64,000 nt of DNA. Origin: Exophiala sp. HKRS030 (taxonomy: Eukaryota > Ascomycota > Eurotiomycetes > Chaetothyriales > Herpotrichiellaceae). The position numbers were made by a program, and so were the translations under genes. Under the pieces are notes generated by a model, which was not told the DNA's origin, made no database searches, and saw only the letters and a list, made by a program, of their open reading frames with translations. Of the stretch, positions 22,375-33,428 are shown piece by piece. Position 1 is the stretch's first letter, and each line of letters begins with the position of its first letter. The DNA is taken from NCBI GenBank assembly GCA_023897205.1, contig JAHWDD010000001.1:5890001-5954000 (forward strand), given 5' to 3'.

Positions 22375-24684
22375 TTATTTAACCAGAGAAACCCAATTGG
22401 CCACTTCTTTTCCTCCAGTGCCAAACGCGCCAGTGTTAGCTTCCTGCATCAATTCCTTCTCAAAAATGGGAGAGACTGCATCATACACTTTGCCGGCTGC
22501 GAGTTTGACAAACGCCCACCCGCCAGCTTTGGTCATTACCATGCCGACTTTTTGATCTGACGGGGTGGCAGCTTCGGCGTCAGAAGCTTCGTGAGCTGGT
22601 GGTTGGAATAGCTGTTCGACGTTCTTAACTGCAACTTGTTGGTGGTTTGGACCGTCGGCGAACGCGGTCGCCGCGAGGCCTTTGACTGAGAGTCTCTCCT
22701 TGACGGACTGCGTCTCCGAGGGGTTGGTGAATTTATACGCAGCCACGGCCAGAATAAATACGGCTAGACAGTATAGAAACTTAAAGGCCAGTAGGGCGAA
22801 CAGTGGCACAATGGGGACGCGCGTGGCGGCATAGGCGTCGTCTCTGGTCTGCACCAAGACAGGCGGAATGCCTTGCAGTGGCGAAGCAAGCATGGATATG
22901 GCGCAAGACGAGAAATACTCTGCCCAGTCGTGACTTATGCCTTTCGAGCCGTTGGAGTTTTGGACTTTGATGGTCGCCCACTCGATGCAGCTGTGGGCGA
23001 CATTTATCCCAGAAACAAATGGATAAGAGACGACGCCGCCGATGAGCGGGTCACTGACCATGGTGGTGTCGAAACGCTGGATGGTGCCGTTGACCCAGTC
23101 GTAGCTGACTTGATAGACGGAAGAGCTGCAATTCAGCATCCATGCGAATTTGTTGTATTGATCGTAATAGATCTCTGGATCGTCTTCCCAAGGGTCTGTG
23201 ACCTCGGAGAGTTTGAGTGCTCCGTTGAGAGTTTTAAAGCCTACCGACCAGGCACCGAAATACAGAGGGTTTGTATAGGCACCAAATTCCAGTTTACTCG
23301 CACTGCTGCCGATCATGCTACTGAGGGCGGCATCTGGGGCAAATCCGATGCCCATCGAAGTCGTGCTGCTCTGACGGAGGCCTGTTGCCACGCTGACTCC
23401 ATTCGACCTCAGATCACCAGTGAAGCCAGAGCTACAATGGAAGGCGTAATCGTCGCCCAAATAAGTTGCACTGAGACCTTGGAGCTTTTTCTCTGCAAGC
23501 TCGCTGGGAGTCTGAGGGAAACAGGTGCTTGTCATGGGTTTACATTGAGTTTTGACTGCAAACGTACTTGCACGGAAGTCGACTGATGTGTCAAGATTGA
23601 GGGCAGTCAGAAAGTAATGGCTGTTTATTGTTTGGTTTTGTGGTGGCCACATCATGATGCTATTTTTGCTGGACTGGTTGGCGATAGTTTCGGAGATTTC
23701 ATTGATGTTGAGAATGCTGTAGTCCCACTCCGTCGTGTTCGTCAAGGTACTATCATTGCCTGTAGCCGTGTTGTTCTGGTCCCACCACAATGCATTACAT
23801 GGAAATTCAAAACCTGAGACCCGATTGTTAGAGTACCACTGGTCATAATTGCAATTGTCTGCGTTCAGCGAATAGTAGGGATCAACCGTGTAGTTGGTGC
23901 CACGGCCATAAGTCGTAGCATTCTCAACGTCAAACTTTTTCACCACTGTGACTTTACCGGGAGTTACGGTCGTGGCAAACCAGGTATCGACAATGGGGAT
24001 GACGAGTCTGGTGAGCCAGTCAGTGTCTAAACTTCCAAGTCGTACAAGGACCACTCACGCCAACGCCGTTACAATTGCCAGCGCTGAGAACGCGTGCGGG
24101 ATTGGGGCTAACCATCGTTTCTTATGCTTGACGTGGTAGTGAACGCAATCCTTCAAGGGTCCGTAGCTGTTACCGCCGAGGAGTCCGATCAAGATGGACA
24201 TTTGATGAGGCGAGAGAAGCTCGTGATTCTTTCCTTGCTGAGATATGAGAATAACGCGCCGTGCGACAAAGAAGGCAACAAGCGCCATGATCGAGCTCGA
24301 CAGGTACGGAATGATTTTCCCGGTCAAAGAGGCGATTGCAGTAAGTGAGGAAGGGTTAAAGTCGACAAATATAGCCGCATCACCTCCGGTCTTTTTCCAA
24401 TCGTTGAGCGTCGCCCACAGTCCCAGCTGGCCACCAGCATCCTGGGCGAGTAGTAATTGGGGCCATCCTCGATTGCGGTCGACTTCGAAGCCGTAGATGA
24501 CTCCAAGTAAGATTGCCGAGACGATAATTACCAGGCCACATGGAATGGATGCACTCAAGACTATAGAGAGGAAGGCGCCATCCATACGCTCGGCATGTTC
24601 TTGGTTGACAAAGATAGTATCTTCGGGAGTCACATCTTCCACCGTTGTCCGAGGCGCTTCACGGATTTCCTCCTGTTCACCCAT
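22375..24684 (-). CDS. Fungal multi-pass membrane protein with large glycosylated extracellular domain
   Basis: Two exons (24059-24684 and 22375-24007, intron 51 bp with GTGAGT donor) join in frame to 752 residues from the Met at 24684 (MGEQEEIREAP); a Met at 24777 is possible. Membrane segments are visible near residues 35-60 (IPCGLVIIVSAILLGVIYGF), 120-145, 190-215, and near 620 (LFALLAFKFLYCLAVFILA). Between the third and fourth lies a region of roughly 400 residues rich in N-x-S/T sites (NNTATGNDST, NQSSKNS, NCSSS, NGSKG) and in Cys, so it is probably extracellular. The tail is hydrophilic and cytosolic. This is a common but unnamed Pezizomycotina protein type. I assign no function. Confidence 0.8.
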
Positions 24685-24777
24685 GGAAATCCAAGAAGAG
24701 AAGGGATTAGGTAGTGCAGGGAAAAACTGAAAGCACACCAAGGACTGACACGCACAAGTTCTCCTACCTAACACCAA

Positions 24778-25736
24778 CGTGAAGCAGAATCAGCACAGTC
24801 GTAAAGAGGGCTCGACTTGAACGCCATGATGAGTATCAGATTAGTACTCCACAAGCAAGACCGTTGGCCACAGTGGATACTGATGGCTGGCTGATCTGAA
24901 TGCTTCCGACCGAAAAAGATCGCGTGAGGCGAGACGAGTCTTGTTCGCTCTGGAAGAAATGCCCGTGGCCATAGTCTCGAGAGTCTTATTGGTGAACGCA
25001 GACCACTAAAGGAGAGACCGGATCCCTTTTTCCTGACAGCAGTTAGGTCGTACGGAGCAGAGGAAAAAGGAGCAAGATAAATGCAGGTCTTCGAGAAACG
25101 TGGCTTGCGCTTTGTGGACACGTGAGTGGAAATTTGGCGAGAAGTACTCCGTACTACGGAAGGACCTCGACCCTCTTCCGGTCTTTAAGTTTGCACAAGC
25201 GAGGGGTCTGGACTTTTGTCGCTGGCTTGGCCTGTGTAGTTTGGCTCTTCTAGATTAGCCTTATAAGCGGCGATCTCTCGGCATCTGTCGGCATCTTCCA
25301 TACCCGCTCAAAGCCAGGCCTAGTATTCGAATAGTTCGACATGTCCTGTTTAACTGTTTCTCCAATTTATGGCCGCTCTGGTTATGACAAGTCGTCAATA
25401 GTAAATCATTAGAGAAGGTCTAGGCCTCCTTTTCCACTTTATATGGCCATTATCGCTCAGAAAATATGGGCTTTTGTCGTTCTCAATCTCAGAAGGTCAT
25501 ACTGCTAACATAGAGACTCTTATCTGCACTGAAAAGGTCGATTTTCTGGTCAATATCAAAAGCTAGCCGTAGCGCCTGTCACTGCGATTGAAACCATTTG
25601 TCAAATGTGTGCCTGTCTTCACCCAAACCCACTTCTTCTCTTCTCGCCCGTCAACAGTCAGAGCTCATCACATGGGGTCTTCAGATTCTCTTCTCGTATC
25701 TCAATCCTGACGGACCAATACTGCGATTCGTTCAGA
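24778..25736. other. Intergenic region
   Basis: About 1 kb; promoter side of the membrane protein and 3' side of the short Zn2Cys6 regulator. Open frames near 24768-25121 (minus) and 25598-25840 (plus) show no family signature. Confidence 0.35.
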
Positions 25737-26397
25737 TCATGATTCATGAACATCAATTCGGCTTCCTCCTTGGAAGGTATCGTCCTGGCCGTCGTCCCAC
25801 ACCTTTTTCGTCAGAGAGCGAATTCGGGATTCCAAGCTAGTACTGGTGTGAGTGCTGCCATGCCAGGCGAAGCTCAGCGGCGGGAACTCGGATTTTTCTT
25901 CTCGAAAGTATTGAGACGTTTCCAAGGAGGTAAACCGCCGGTGGTTGAAAAGAGGGTGGCGCCTGGCAGCGGCATCAAAGCTAATCCCGGGGAGCGATTC
26001 ATCTTGCACCGTGGCATCGGTGAGAGCGCTGTCCGACACGGTCAAAGGGTTGGTTTCCGAGGTGGGACACCCTATCGAATTCTGAAGGCTTCTCAGAGCG
26101 TTCGTGTGCGATTCAATCAGGCTCTCGATCACGCGGACAGACTCGGGCCCCGACCCAGGTGAAGACACTGGACGTGGAATCCTACCAATGGTCAATCAGA
26201 GCCACCTCAGATCTGCTCTCAGACGTACTCGGAGCTCTTGTTTCGTTCCCAGTAGATGCACTTGATCCCCTTGGCGGCACAAGTGCCACAGGTGGGCTTG
26301 GAGCCATCACAGCGCCGCTTTCTACTTCTGCATTAGTCCTGAGCGTCGAGCGGCGCCGCGAGGAACTTTACCTTTGCCGACAATGTGAGCACGCCAT
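25737..26397 (-). CDS. Short Zn2Cys6 transcription factor
   Basis: Three exons (26372-26397, 26229-26321, 25737-26181) join in frame to 187 residues; introns are 50 and 47 bp with GT...AG ends, the first with a CTAAT branch site. The intron splits the zinc cluster exactly after MACSHCRQ. The joined motif is CSHCRQRKRRCDGSKPTCGT, then C in TCAAKGIKC, with spacing CX2CX6CX5CX2CX6C. The rest is Ser/Thr-rich and lacks a fungal_trans domain, so the protein is much shorter than most of its class. It lies directly next to the HIBCH-like gene, tail-side, and is the only DNA-binding protein in the right half of the cluster. It may be a compact local regulator or a truncated one. Confidence 0.83.
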
Positions 26398-26718
26398 GTG
26401 CCAACTGCAACAACATTGGGTGGCGTTCTATGTACGTGTGTTTGAGAGAGCAGAAGGGAAGGAGGGGATCTCCGGGGGGGAGGTGGGAGGAGGGAGGCCC
26501 GTGTCCGCCTTTTATTACGCATCACACCCCGCCCCTCCGTCATGTAGAGAGTTTTCCCCGTGGGGCTCTTTCCGACTGCTCGCTCACAATATACTTTGGA
26601 AACCTCAAATCTTACCAATTCATTGGTTGCGAGCCCGGCTAATGATGATGACCCTACGATGACTCTGCAAGCTGCCATCGCAGAGGCAGCCCGGCAACTG
26701 GTCTCACGCGGCATCGTT
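26398..26718. promoter_or_regulatory. Upstream region of the short Zn2Cys6 regulator
   Basis: Contains purine-rich blocks near 26455-26500 and the GC box ACCCCGCCCCT at 26526-26536, a complement of the GGCGGGG motif also found upstream of other genes of the right half. No protein-binding data exist; the role as regulatory site is inferred. Confidence 0.3.
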
Positions 26719-28187
26719 TCACACCGCGACTCGAGGCATATTTACTCTAGACCACACATCCATAACCTTTAGATACACGCCGGCGATGTTTCCAGTGTCC
26801 TTGCCCAGTTGCCTGGCGATTTCGCGAAGTGTTTGCGCTGGCGAGTCGTCCATCGGTACTGCTTTCAGCAACTCCCGGATGCGCGTCTCTGACGGAAGCG
26901 CCGTCCACGCATGAGGATACTGAGTATAATTTTCTCTGTGCTCCTCATCAAATAGTTTCAAAGCTGGTAGCCCAGTTGGACGTTGGAAAAACTTGTCGAC
27001 CACACCGTTCGGAACCTCTCCTGCAGTCGGCGGGTCCCATGTGGGCTTCGAGGCGGGTTTGTCAATGAGTTTCGACTTGACCCCTTGCACAAAATCGGGG
27101 TGCCTCATGAAAGTAGCAGCGACGATGTGTTCCATTTTGAACGTCTCCTTGATGTCCCATTGTTGCGCGAACTCAAGCTGACGAAGGGTGACAGCCATCG
27201 ACGTCGGACTCTTGCCTTCCACAATCGCTCGGCGAGTTTTTGCGGCCCAGTCACGAAGGAGTTTGGGTCTGGATGAGGCGCCGTCTTCAGAAATGGCCGC
27301 AAGACGATCAAGGATTTGGGAGACGGTGGTGGGCAAGCTGAAAACCTCGTCGATGCACAAACGCAATTCTCCTGCAAGCTGAATTGGGTCGTCGTGGGGT
27401 GTTGACGTCGAGTATTGGGTAAGAAAGGCGTTGAGAACTTTGAGTCGTTCTGGACACGACATTTCTCGAGTCAGTGACTTTGCGCACACTGTTACAAGTT
27501 GATCCACGAGGTCAGGAATGGTGGAAGATTTCGTGTAGTGGGTTGCAACGCCGGCGTAGTAGGCTTGGATGCCTCTCAATCGACTGGAGGTTATGGCTAG
27601 GTAGGGGCCTATCCCGCCGTCTAATCGTGAGAGGAAGAATCCGCCGCCAACGTCAGGGAAGAGCCCAATGTCCGTTTCGGGCATCGCGAAAAGAGTCTTC
27701 TCTGTGGCGATCCGAAAGGGCGCATGGCAGGAAAGGCCCATGCCCCCACCCATGGTGATCCCGTTAATGATGGCGATGTACGGCTTTGTGTAGGTCGCTA
27801 TCAGATGATTAAGCTTGTACTCAACCGCGAAGTATTCCGTGGACTCTCTTTGACCTGGAGGTCCGTCTTTGATGTTTTGTAGGGCCAAGGCTGCGACGTC
27901 TCCGCCTGCGCAGAAAGCTTTTCCCCCTGCGCCGGAGATAACCACGCAGTTCACTAGATCAGACGTTTCCCATCGCTGTGGTAGACGTTAACCGGGGCAA
28001 ACAGTGACATATTCGGGGGCCAGTTTACCTTCAAGACTGGGATAATCTTTCGTATCATCGATCCATTGAGCGAATTCAGCTTCTTTGGTCGATTTAGTTG
28101 GATCATTCCGACGGTTCCACGTATCTTGAAAACAACGTCATCTTTCTCATCGTCTGGCAATGGTTGGATCTCTGTCATTTCCTCCAC
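26719..28187 (-). CDS. 3-hydroxyisobutyryl-CoA hydrolase-like enzyme (ECH_2, crotonase fold)
   Basis: Hydrolyses 3-hydroxyisobutyryl-CoA or related acyl-CoAs to the free acid; in core metabolism this is a valine-degradation step. Exon 1 (28029-28187) holds LNRPKKLNSLNGSMI; exon 2 (26719-27975) holds AFCAGGDVAAL, NGITMGGGMGLS and the family hallmark FAMPETDIGLFPDVGGGFFL with its acidic residues. The intron is 53 bp. The total is 471 residues from the Met at 28187, near family length. An upstream exon is possible, since CAG precedes ATTTCGGTGGAG in frame at about 28195 and an Arg-rich frame without acidic residues (MMRRAPFAG) begins near 28558, which would resemble a mitochondrial presequence. 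The C-terminus (PRVAV) is not PTS1. It is divergent from the hydratase-2 gene and shares its promoter. Confidence 0.92.
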
Positions 28188-28697
28188 CGAAATCTGTCGT
28201 GTTTGTCAGCGTATATCTTCGTAATGTCCTACGATCATACTCTGTCCGTTTCCGTCTGGCCCAAAGCCGACGCAGGATCTCGTATTTTGGCTCGAAGCGG
28301 CATTGTGAGAATAGGTATGGATTTGATGTGGAATTACAGGGGACTTGAAATGCAGAGCACATCGAGCAAGCGGCAGGGAAGGGTATTTGTAAAGCAACAG
28401 CCCATGAAGTTTTTGGTGACAATGCAAGGCTTGGTTAAAGGCCAGGCTCCGGCGGATACATGACTTGCCTCGGCATGAGGTGAGACGATGCCCTGTAGGG
28501 GAGTCAGCTGCGACACCAGAGGCGGAGGCGGAGCCCGCAAATGGAGCCCGCCGCATCATGGTCGCCACACTTACCACCCACCCTTCTCAATAAATCAATC
28601 GTACTTAAATCCAAGGACTGGAGCTTTTCGAACTCGGCTGCTGTCTCAATTGAATGGAATTCAGCTTTTCGTTCTAAGTCAACAAAGCGCAAGAATC
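28188..28697. promoter_or_regulatory. Divergent promoter, HIBCH-like / hydratase-2 genes
   Basis: About 0.5 kb between two divergent cluster genes, so co-regulation is plausible. It holds a double GC box GAGGCGGAGGCGGAG at 28519-28533. Part of it may instead encode an N-terminal exon of the leftward gene. Confidence 0.45.
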
Positions 28698-29733
28698 ATG
28701 TCTAGCCCGGGTGTTGGTCACGAGTATTCTGCCGACGTGTCATGGGAGAAAAGAGACATTCTGTTGTTCGCGATCAGTATTGGCTGCACTTCTCAAGATG
28801 AACTACATTTTCTCTATGTTAGTATGGGTAGCCTAATCGTGAGGCAGAGCTGACACAAGCCTCGTAGGAGAACCACCCTAATTTTGCGGCTTTTCCAACC
28901 TTTCCCATCGTTTTCACCTACAAGGGCAATACTTCCGAAGTCACCGACTTTTACGAAGTTCAAGGAAGCAATAGTATTCCTGGAGTGCCGAAGCTCGACT
29001 GGACGCGGATGGTCGATGGACAGCGCATGATGCAGTTCCTCAAACCACTGCCCACAACCTCGGTGGGTCGACAATTTGCGCTCCGTACAAAGGTCATCGG
29101 CGCCTACGACAAGGGTAAGCCAGGCACGGTTATTGAGACGGAACAGTCGCTCGTGGACAAACAGACCGGGGAGGTCTACACTAGAGCCATCGGCAGCGCT
29201 TTCTTTATGGGCCAGGGGGGTTGGGGAGGTCCCAAGGGCCCTTCAGCCATCAATTATCCACCGCCTCGAGGAAGGGAAAACAGCCCCGACGAAGTGAGCG
29301 AATTACAAATGACTGCAGACAGTGCACATCTCTACAGGTATGCGTTCTTTCAGCCCGGTGTCAATGAAAACCGCTCTTCTAACGGACGTTTAGACTAAAC
29401 GGCGACTACAATCCTCTGCACGCGACACCCGAACCGAGCAAGAAAATGGGTTTCGGCGGTACTATCATGCACGGCTTGTACAGCTGGAATGCATCTGCTT
29501 ACCTGCTGCTGAAAACCCTGGGCCAGAGTGACCCAGCCAATATGAAAGAGTTTCAGGCCCGGTTTGCAGCTCCGGTGAAACCCGGTTCCAAGCTTGTGGT
29601 CAAGATGTGGAAGACGGGAGAAGTGAAGGACGGATTCAGAGAGATTCGGTTCGTGACCGAGGTCAACAACAAGGTGGTCTTGAGCAATGGTCGGGCCTTG
29701 ATACGGATGGCAGACGGGAAGAGCAAACTTTGA
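28698..29733 (+). CDS. Stand-alone peroxisomal hydratase-2 / MaoC-like enoyl-CoA hydratase (C-terminal SKL)
   Basis: Three exons (28698-28817, 28868-29337, 29394-29733; introns 50 and 56 bp) join in frame to 309 residues. The second intron interrupts the hydratase-2 signature, which reads YR-LNGDYNPLHATPEPS after splicing, with the catalytic Asp and His in GDYNPLH; GFGGTIMHGLYSWN follows. The N-terminal half is the degenerate first hot-dog fold. This is the layout of the C-terminal hydratase domain of the peroxisomal multifunctional enzyme MFE-2, here as a separate gene. It hydrates trans-2-enoyl-CoA to (R)-3-hydroxyacyl-CoA. The last three residues are SKL, the canonical PTS1, so it should be in the peroxisome matrix. 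Intact. Confidence 0.94.
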
Positions 29734-30420
29734 TCCGCGGTGATTACCAGCAAACAGCTCCAGAGAATTCGTGTTAGACTATTGATTATAGAGAGCCGTC
29801 TCAAACATTGCAACCTCACGTTTGCAAAAAAGCATGTAGATTGCCACTGGCAGAGGAGCTGGTACTTAGCTCTCTGTCCAACCGAGTGCAACTATCAATA
29901 CTGCTTGATCTATTCCAGTGCCTCTCGGCCTTGGCGGGACTACAGTCGACGCACGCGAGCCTCGTGTGTTCGATGCGCCCAACCGTGAGATCAGAGATTA
30001 TCGGTTGTGGGGGTTCTCCGACAGACGCAGGAAGCCCGGGTAAAACATCATACGATACGAAGTTCTCCTTTGGAATGCAATGACAAGCATGAATCGAACC
30101 CCGCTCCTCCCACCCCGTCGCCCAAGTTCTTTTCACATAGGATGCTCTGGGGAGAAGGAAACTTGTCTTGATTGGCTAAGGCGGGGTTTAGGCAGCTAGT
30201 AGGGGGCGGCAAGGCGGAGTGGGTTACCGTTGAAAAGGCGGGGTGGAGCCAGAGGCGGGCACAATGCATATGCATTAGAGACAAACGACGCTGGAGGAAT
30301 GCGGGGTACCCTGTCGTCAGGCGAAAACAGAATGTATAAAAGTAGGTGTACGCCTCTTGTTCGGATTGTAGATAGGTGCCACCACATTTCTTTGATTGTC
30401 GTTAGCTCAGAGCACGCAGT
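29734..30420. promoter_or_regulatory. Upstream region of the OsmC gene with GC boxes and TATA
   Basis: GC boxes AGGCGGGG at 30179-30186, GGGGGCGGCAAGGCGGAG at 30202-30219, AGGCGGGG near 30237-30244 and GAGGCGGG at 30252-30259 lie in one direction within 80 bp. TATAAAA occurs at 30335-30341, about 80 bp before the ATG at 30421. This is the densest motif array of the window and a plausible activator-binding region; the binding protein is unknown. Confidence 0.45.
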
Positions 30421-30990
30421 ATGAATACTCACAAAATGGTTGTCTTGAACGGGTTCAATACAGATTCGATCGGTCCGTTTGCGGAATCGGCCAAAATCAA
30501 CCCACAAGTGACTTTCAAAGTCGCAACGAAATGGACCGGCCAGGCCAAATCTACCTCTCATGTCTCCGGTCACAACATCTTCGGAAAAGATCGCAAGCGG
30601 GACTTCGATATTTTGGCGGATGAGCCACTCGAGCTGCTTGGGGAAAACACCGCGCCCAACCCCCAAGATCTACTCATGGCGGGTCTCAATTCATGTATGG
30701 TCGTCGGATACGCCGTGAATGCAGCGGCCATGGGGATCAAACTCGAAAACCTGGAAATTGTCTGTCAAGGAGATCTCAACCTGCGTGGCTTCCTCGCTCT
30801 CGATGGAACAACCAAGGCGGGATACAATGAAGTAGAGTATACGGTACGGATCAAGGCAGACGCGCCGAGCGAGAAGCTCGAAGAGCTCCATTTGCACGTA
30901 CAGAAGACTTCTCCCAACTTCTCGAATTTCGCAACTCCCATCAAGTTGGTACCAAAGCTTGTTGTGGAATCTGGGGGGTCAAGACTATGA
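30421..30990 (+). CDS. OsmC/Ohr-family protein with peroxisomal tail SRL
   Basis: Single-exon protein of 189 residues. The OsmC core is clear: DEPLELLGENTAPNPQDLL, then GLNSCMVVGYAVNAAAMGI with the first conserved Cys, and the C-terminal KTSPNFSNFATPIKLV. In peroxidatic OsmC/Ohr enzymes a second Cys follows in the C-terminal helix region; here that region reads TSPNFSN and no Cys is seen, so thiol peroxidase chemistry is doubtful. The protein ends SGGSRL; SRL is a standard PTS1. It lies downstream of the hydratase-2 gene in the same direction, 690 bp apart. A role in handling reactive or thiol intermediates of the peroxisomal pathway is possible but inferred. Intact. Confidence 0.9.
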   Translation: MNTHKMVVLNGFNTDSIGPFAESAKINPQVTFKVATKWTGQAKSTSHVSGHNIFGKDRKRDFDILADEPLELLGENTAPNPQDLLMAGLNSCMVVGYAVNAAAMGIKLENLEIVCQGDLNLRGFLALDGTTKAGYNEVEYTVRIKADAPSEKLEELHLHVQKTSPNFSNFATPIKLVPKLVVESGGSRL

Positions 30991-31943
30991 TGGGCGTCGT
31001 TTTCAAAGCCGACTCTTGCAGTCGGAAGAGCTTTGCCGCTGGGAAATTGTTGAGACCTGTCGGAAAATCAGTTCACAGACGGGGCATCCTGGACGTAGCT
31101 TGAGCGAAACACGTCCTGAAGCTGAAATGTTAGAAGGGGTTGGCCATTCTTTTACGTAGACCATATGAGAATAGCGAAAGTATGGAGGGAAAATTTGAGT
31201 CAAATCATCAATAACCACAACGCACATATTCCCAAACAGACACAGGTTGTCAGCTCATGGCCAGTATTCGCGTACCAAGCATCAGCACATGGTTAGATTT
31301 TACAAGAGCTAGCACTTCTACAGAATACAATGTGCACTGGGTGACATTGGTTCGTAGCCTTGATTGAGAAATGAAGAGCTGATGAGTCGGCGATCATTGC
31401 AGGCTGTCTGGTATCCCAAAACCGAGCCCCTCAGAGTTTTACGGAAGGATCCGCTCCATAGATCGGTCAAATGGATACAGCACAGCTGAGTCTCGAGCTG
31501 TGACAAATCTAGGCATCCAAGGTGTTCTAGAGGAGGACAGCTCGAGCAGGCGGAGGCGGCGGCGCCGCTCCGCCACATTCCCGCCCGCCCGCAAGCCCCC
31601 ACCTTACACAAACCCGAGAAACTCCATTGAGGCTATGCCTTATTCAGGAGCGAATGATCAGGGGTCATTTACACCCTGACTGGGACTCATTTGGTCAGAA
31701 TGTTCCTTGGCAAGGGCTTTGAACGCGGCTATGGACGTGTCAAATTGGAGTCTTCAACGAAATATTTTGCCGCCCAAAGGGTGGTGCGATTAGAAAAAGT
31801 GGCAGCCGTTGCAGACGGTCGAAAGTATGCTGCCTGGGCATCAGGGTCTACGTTATGCATTGTCTGGCCAAGAACAGTTGCAGTGACTGTTGATGTAACA
31901 TGTTCTACTGATAACGACTCAACGCGTTGGTATCCGGATTGCT
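30991..31943. other. Convergent intergenic region
   Basis: Lies between the stops of the OsmC gene and the dehydrogenase. A GC-rich block with AGGCGGAGGCGGC occurs at 31548-31560. Frames at 31318-31611 and 31691-31996 have no family signature. Nothing else seen. Confidence 0.35.
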
Positions 31944-33428
31944 CTATGGCATATCCCGCGCCATCATATCAGAAATTGCTTTGTAGACAGAGCTAAAATC
32001 ACGGTTGCCAAACTCTTCACCCTGTGCCAGCGGCCTGTATATTTCTTCTGCGCGTTTACCCAGCTCCAGAGGGACATGTGCTTCTTTGGCTGCATTCACG
32101 GCGAGAGCAAGGTCTTTGTGGGCCAGTTTGGTGACAAACCCGCCTTGGTAGTCTCGGTGGGCTGGAGGGGACTGATTCTCAATGGTAACGAGGGGCTCAG
32201 GGTGATTGATCTGATTATCAGGTCAGCACGGCAGCGATACACGACAAGAAAGACCATTGGAAATGATTTCATCATCTGCGTGAAACAGCGACAATACCCA
32301 TAGCAAGGTGCCCATTTCTCTTGCGATATGCTTGGAGACATGTCACAATGGACGAGAGTTAGAAGCAAGACGACGACGCAGTTCACTTACTTCACTTGAC
32401 CAACAGCGCCCTGTAGATGTGTTGATGATGTCCGCAAGTTTCTGGGGATCCAGCCCCAGTGACTTTCCCAAGAGTGTCGCTTCGCTAGGCTCGGTGAGTA
32501 ATGACAAGTGAAAGACGGAGGTGGTTCAGGGAGAGCATACCTTAACCCGAGCATGGTGATACCGAGCAGCAGGCTGGAGACAGGATATGTTAGCCAAGTA
32601 TTCTACAAGCTCTGTGGTTGTGCTCAACTCACTTGTTGGATAACTTAGCTGCGAGGCCAGCGCCTAGGTCTCCACAGTATGTGACTTTCCGGGCCATGGG
32701 CTGCAAGACTGGTAGAGCGCGTTGGAAGCTTGCTTCGTCTCCTCCGACCATGATGGCGAGGGTGCCATCTCTGGCGCCGACGACTCCTACACGAACATTA
32801 GTATGGCACTGCAAAGCTTCAGAGTTGCCAGCATTGCACGATGACGCACCTCCCGACACGGGTGCATCCATCATGTCAGCGCCCGTCTCTCGCAACTTCA
32901 GGGCGGTCGCCTTGCTAACACTCTGCTCAATGGTAGACTCATCGAGGCACAGTGTTTCTTTCCGCGACTCTTGATCGAGCTTTTTCAGAGTCTGTATGAC
33001 ACCCTTTTCCCCCAGATAGACATCATGGACGTGCTTCGATGTGGGAACCATGCTAATAATCGTCGAGGCTTTCATCGCAACTTCCATCGGCGCTGCAATG
33101 TGGAGTCAGTCAGTCTTTGCCATTCTGATCTCTTCCGTCTTAGCTTACATGCGCATCGAGAAATTGACACCGCCGCATGCTCCGTTTTATGACGTTGGAT
33201 GACCGAGTCCATCGCGTCCTCATTGACATCGAAAAGAGCAAACTTGCGCTTTGAGGTTGACTTCTTCACAAGATTGTTGAGCTTTTAGGAGGATGGTATT
33301 AGTCCCTGAGGACACAATCTCTCTCTCTCTGAAGCGTCGCCTACCATGTGGTTCCCCATAGCTCCAAGGCCGATGAACCCGATGGTGCCGGCTCGATTGA
33401 GATCCCGCAGAACGAGAGTTGGCCGCAT
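31944..33428 (-). CDS. 3-hydroxyisobutyrate dehydrogenase-like (beta-hydroxyacid dehydrogenase family)
   Basis: NAD(P)-dependent beta-hydroxyacid dehydrogenase. Exon 1 starts at 33428 and gives the Rossmann motif GTIGFIGLGAMGNHM, followed by a 5' splice site. The cofactor-binding strand ends in ALFDVNEDAM (exon near 33200-33280), where Asp favours NAD over NADP. The central exon (32629-33087) holds the substrate signature DAPVSGG and the catalytic Lys in GAGLAAKLSNK. Later exons hold SLGLDPQKLADIINTSTGRCW near 32400-32450 and the terminal GGFVTKLAHKDLALAVNAA and FSSVYKAI, with the stop at 31944. At least five introns are visible. The C-terminus (ARDMP) is not a PTS1. In valine breakdown this enzyme follows the hydrolase encoded 4 kb to the left, so both steps sit in one cluster. 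Divergent from the CoA ligase. Confidence 0.9.

Noticed and set aside
22873..23586. 237-codon plus-strand frame
   Set aside because: Antisense to the large membrane-protein gene, which has N-glycosylation sites, membrane segments and a consistent intron; the plus frame has no features.
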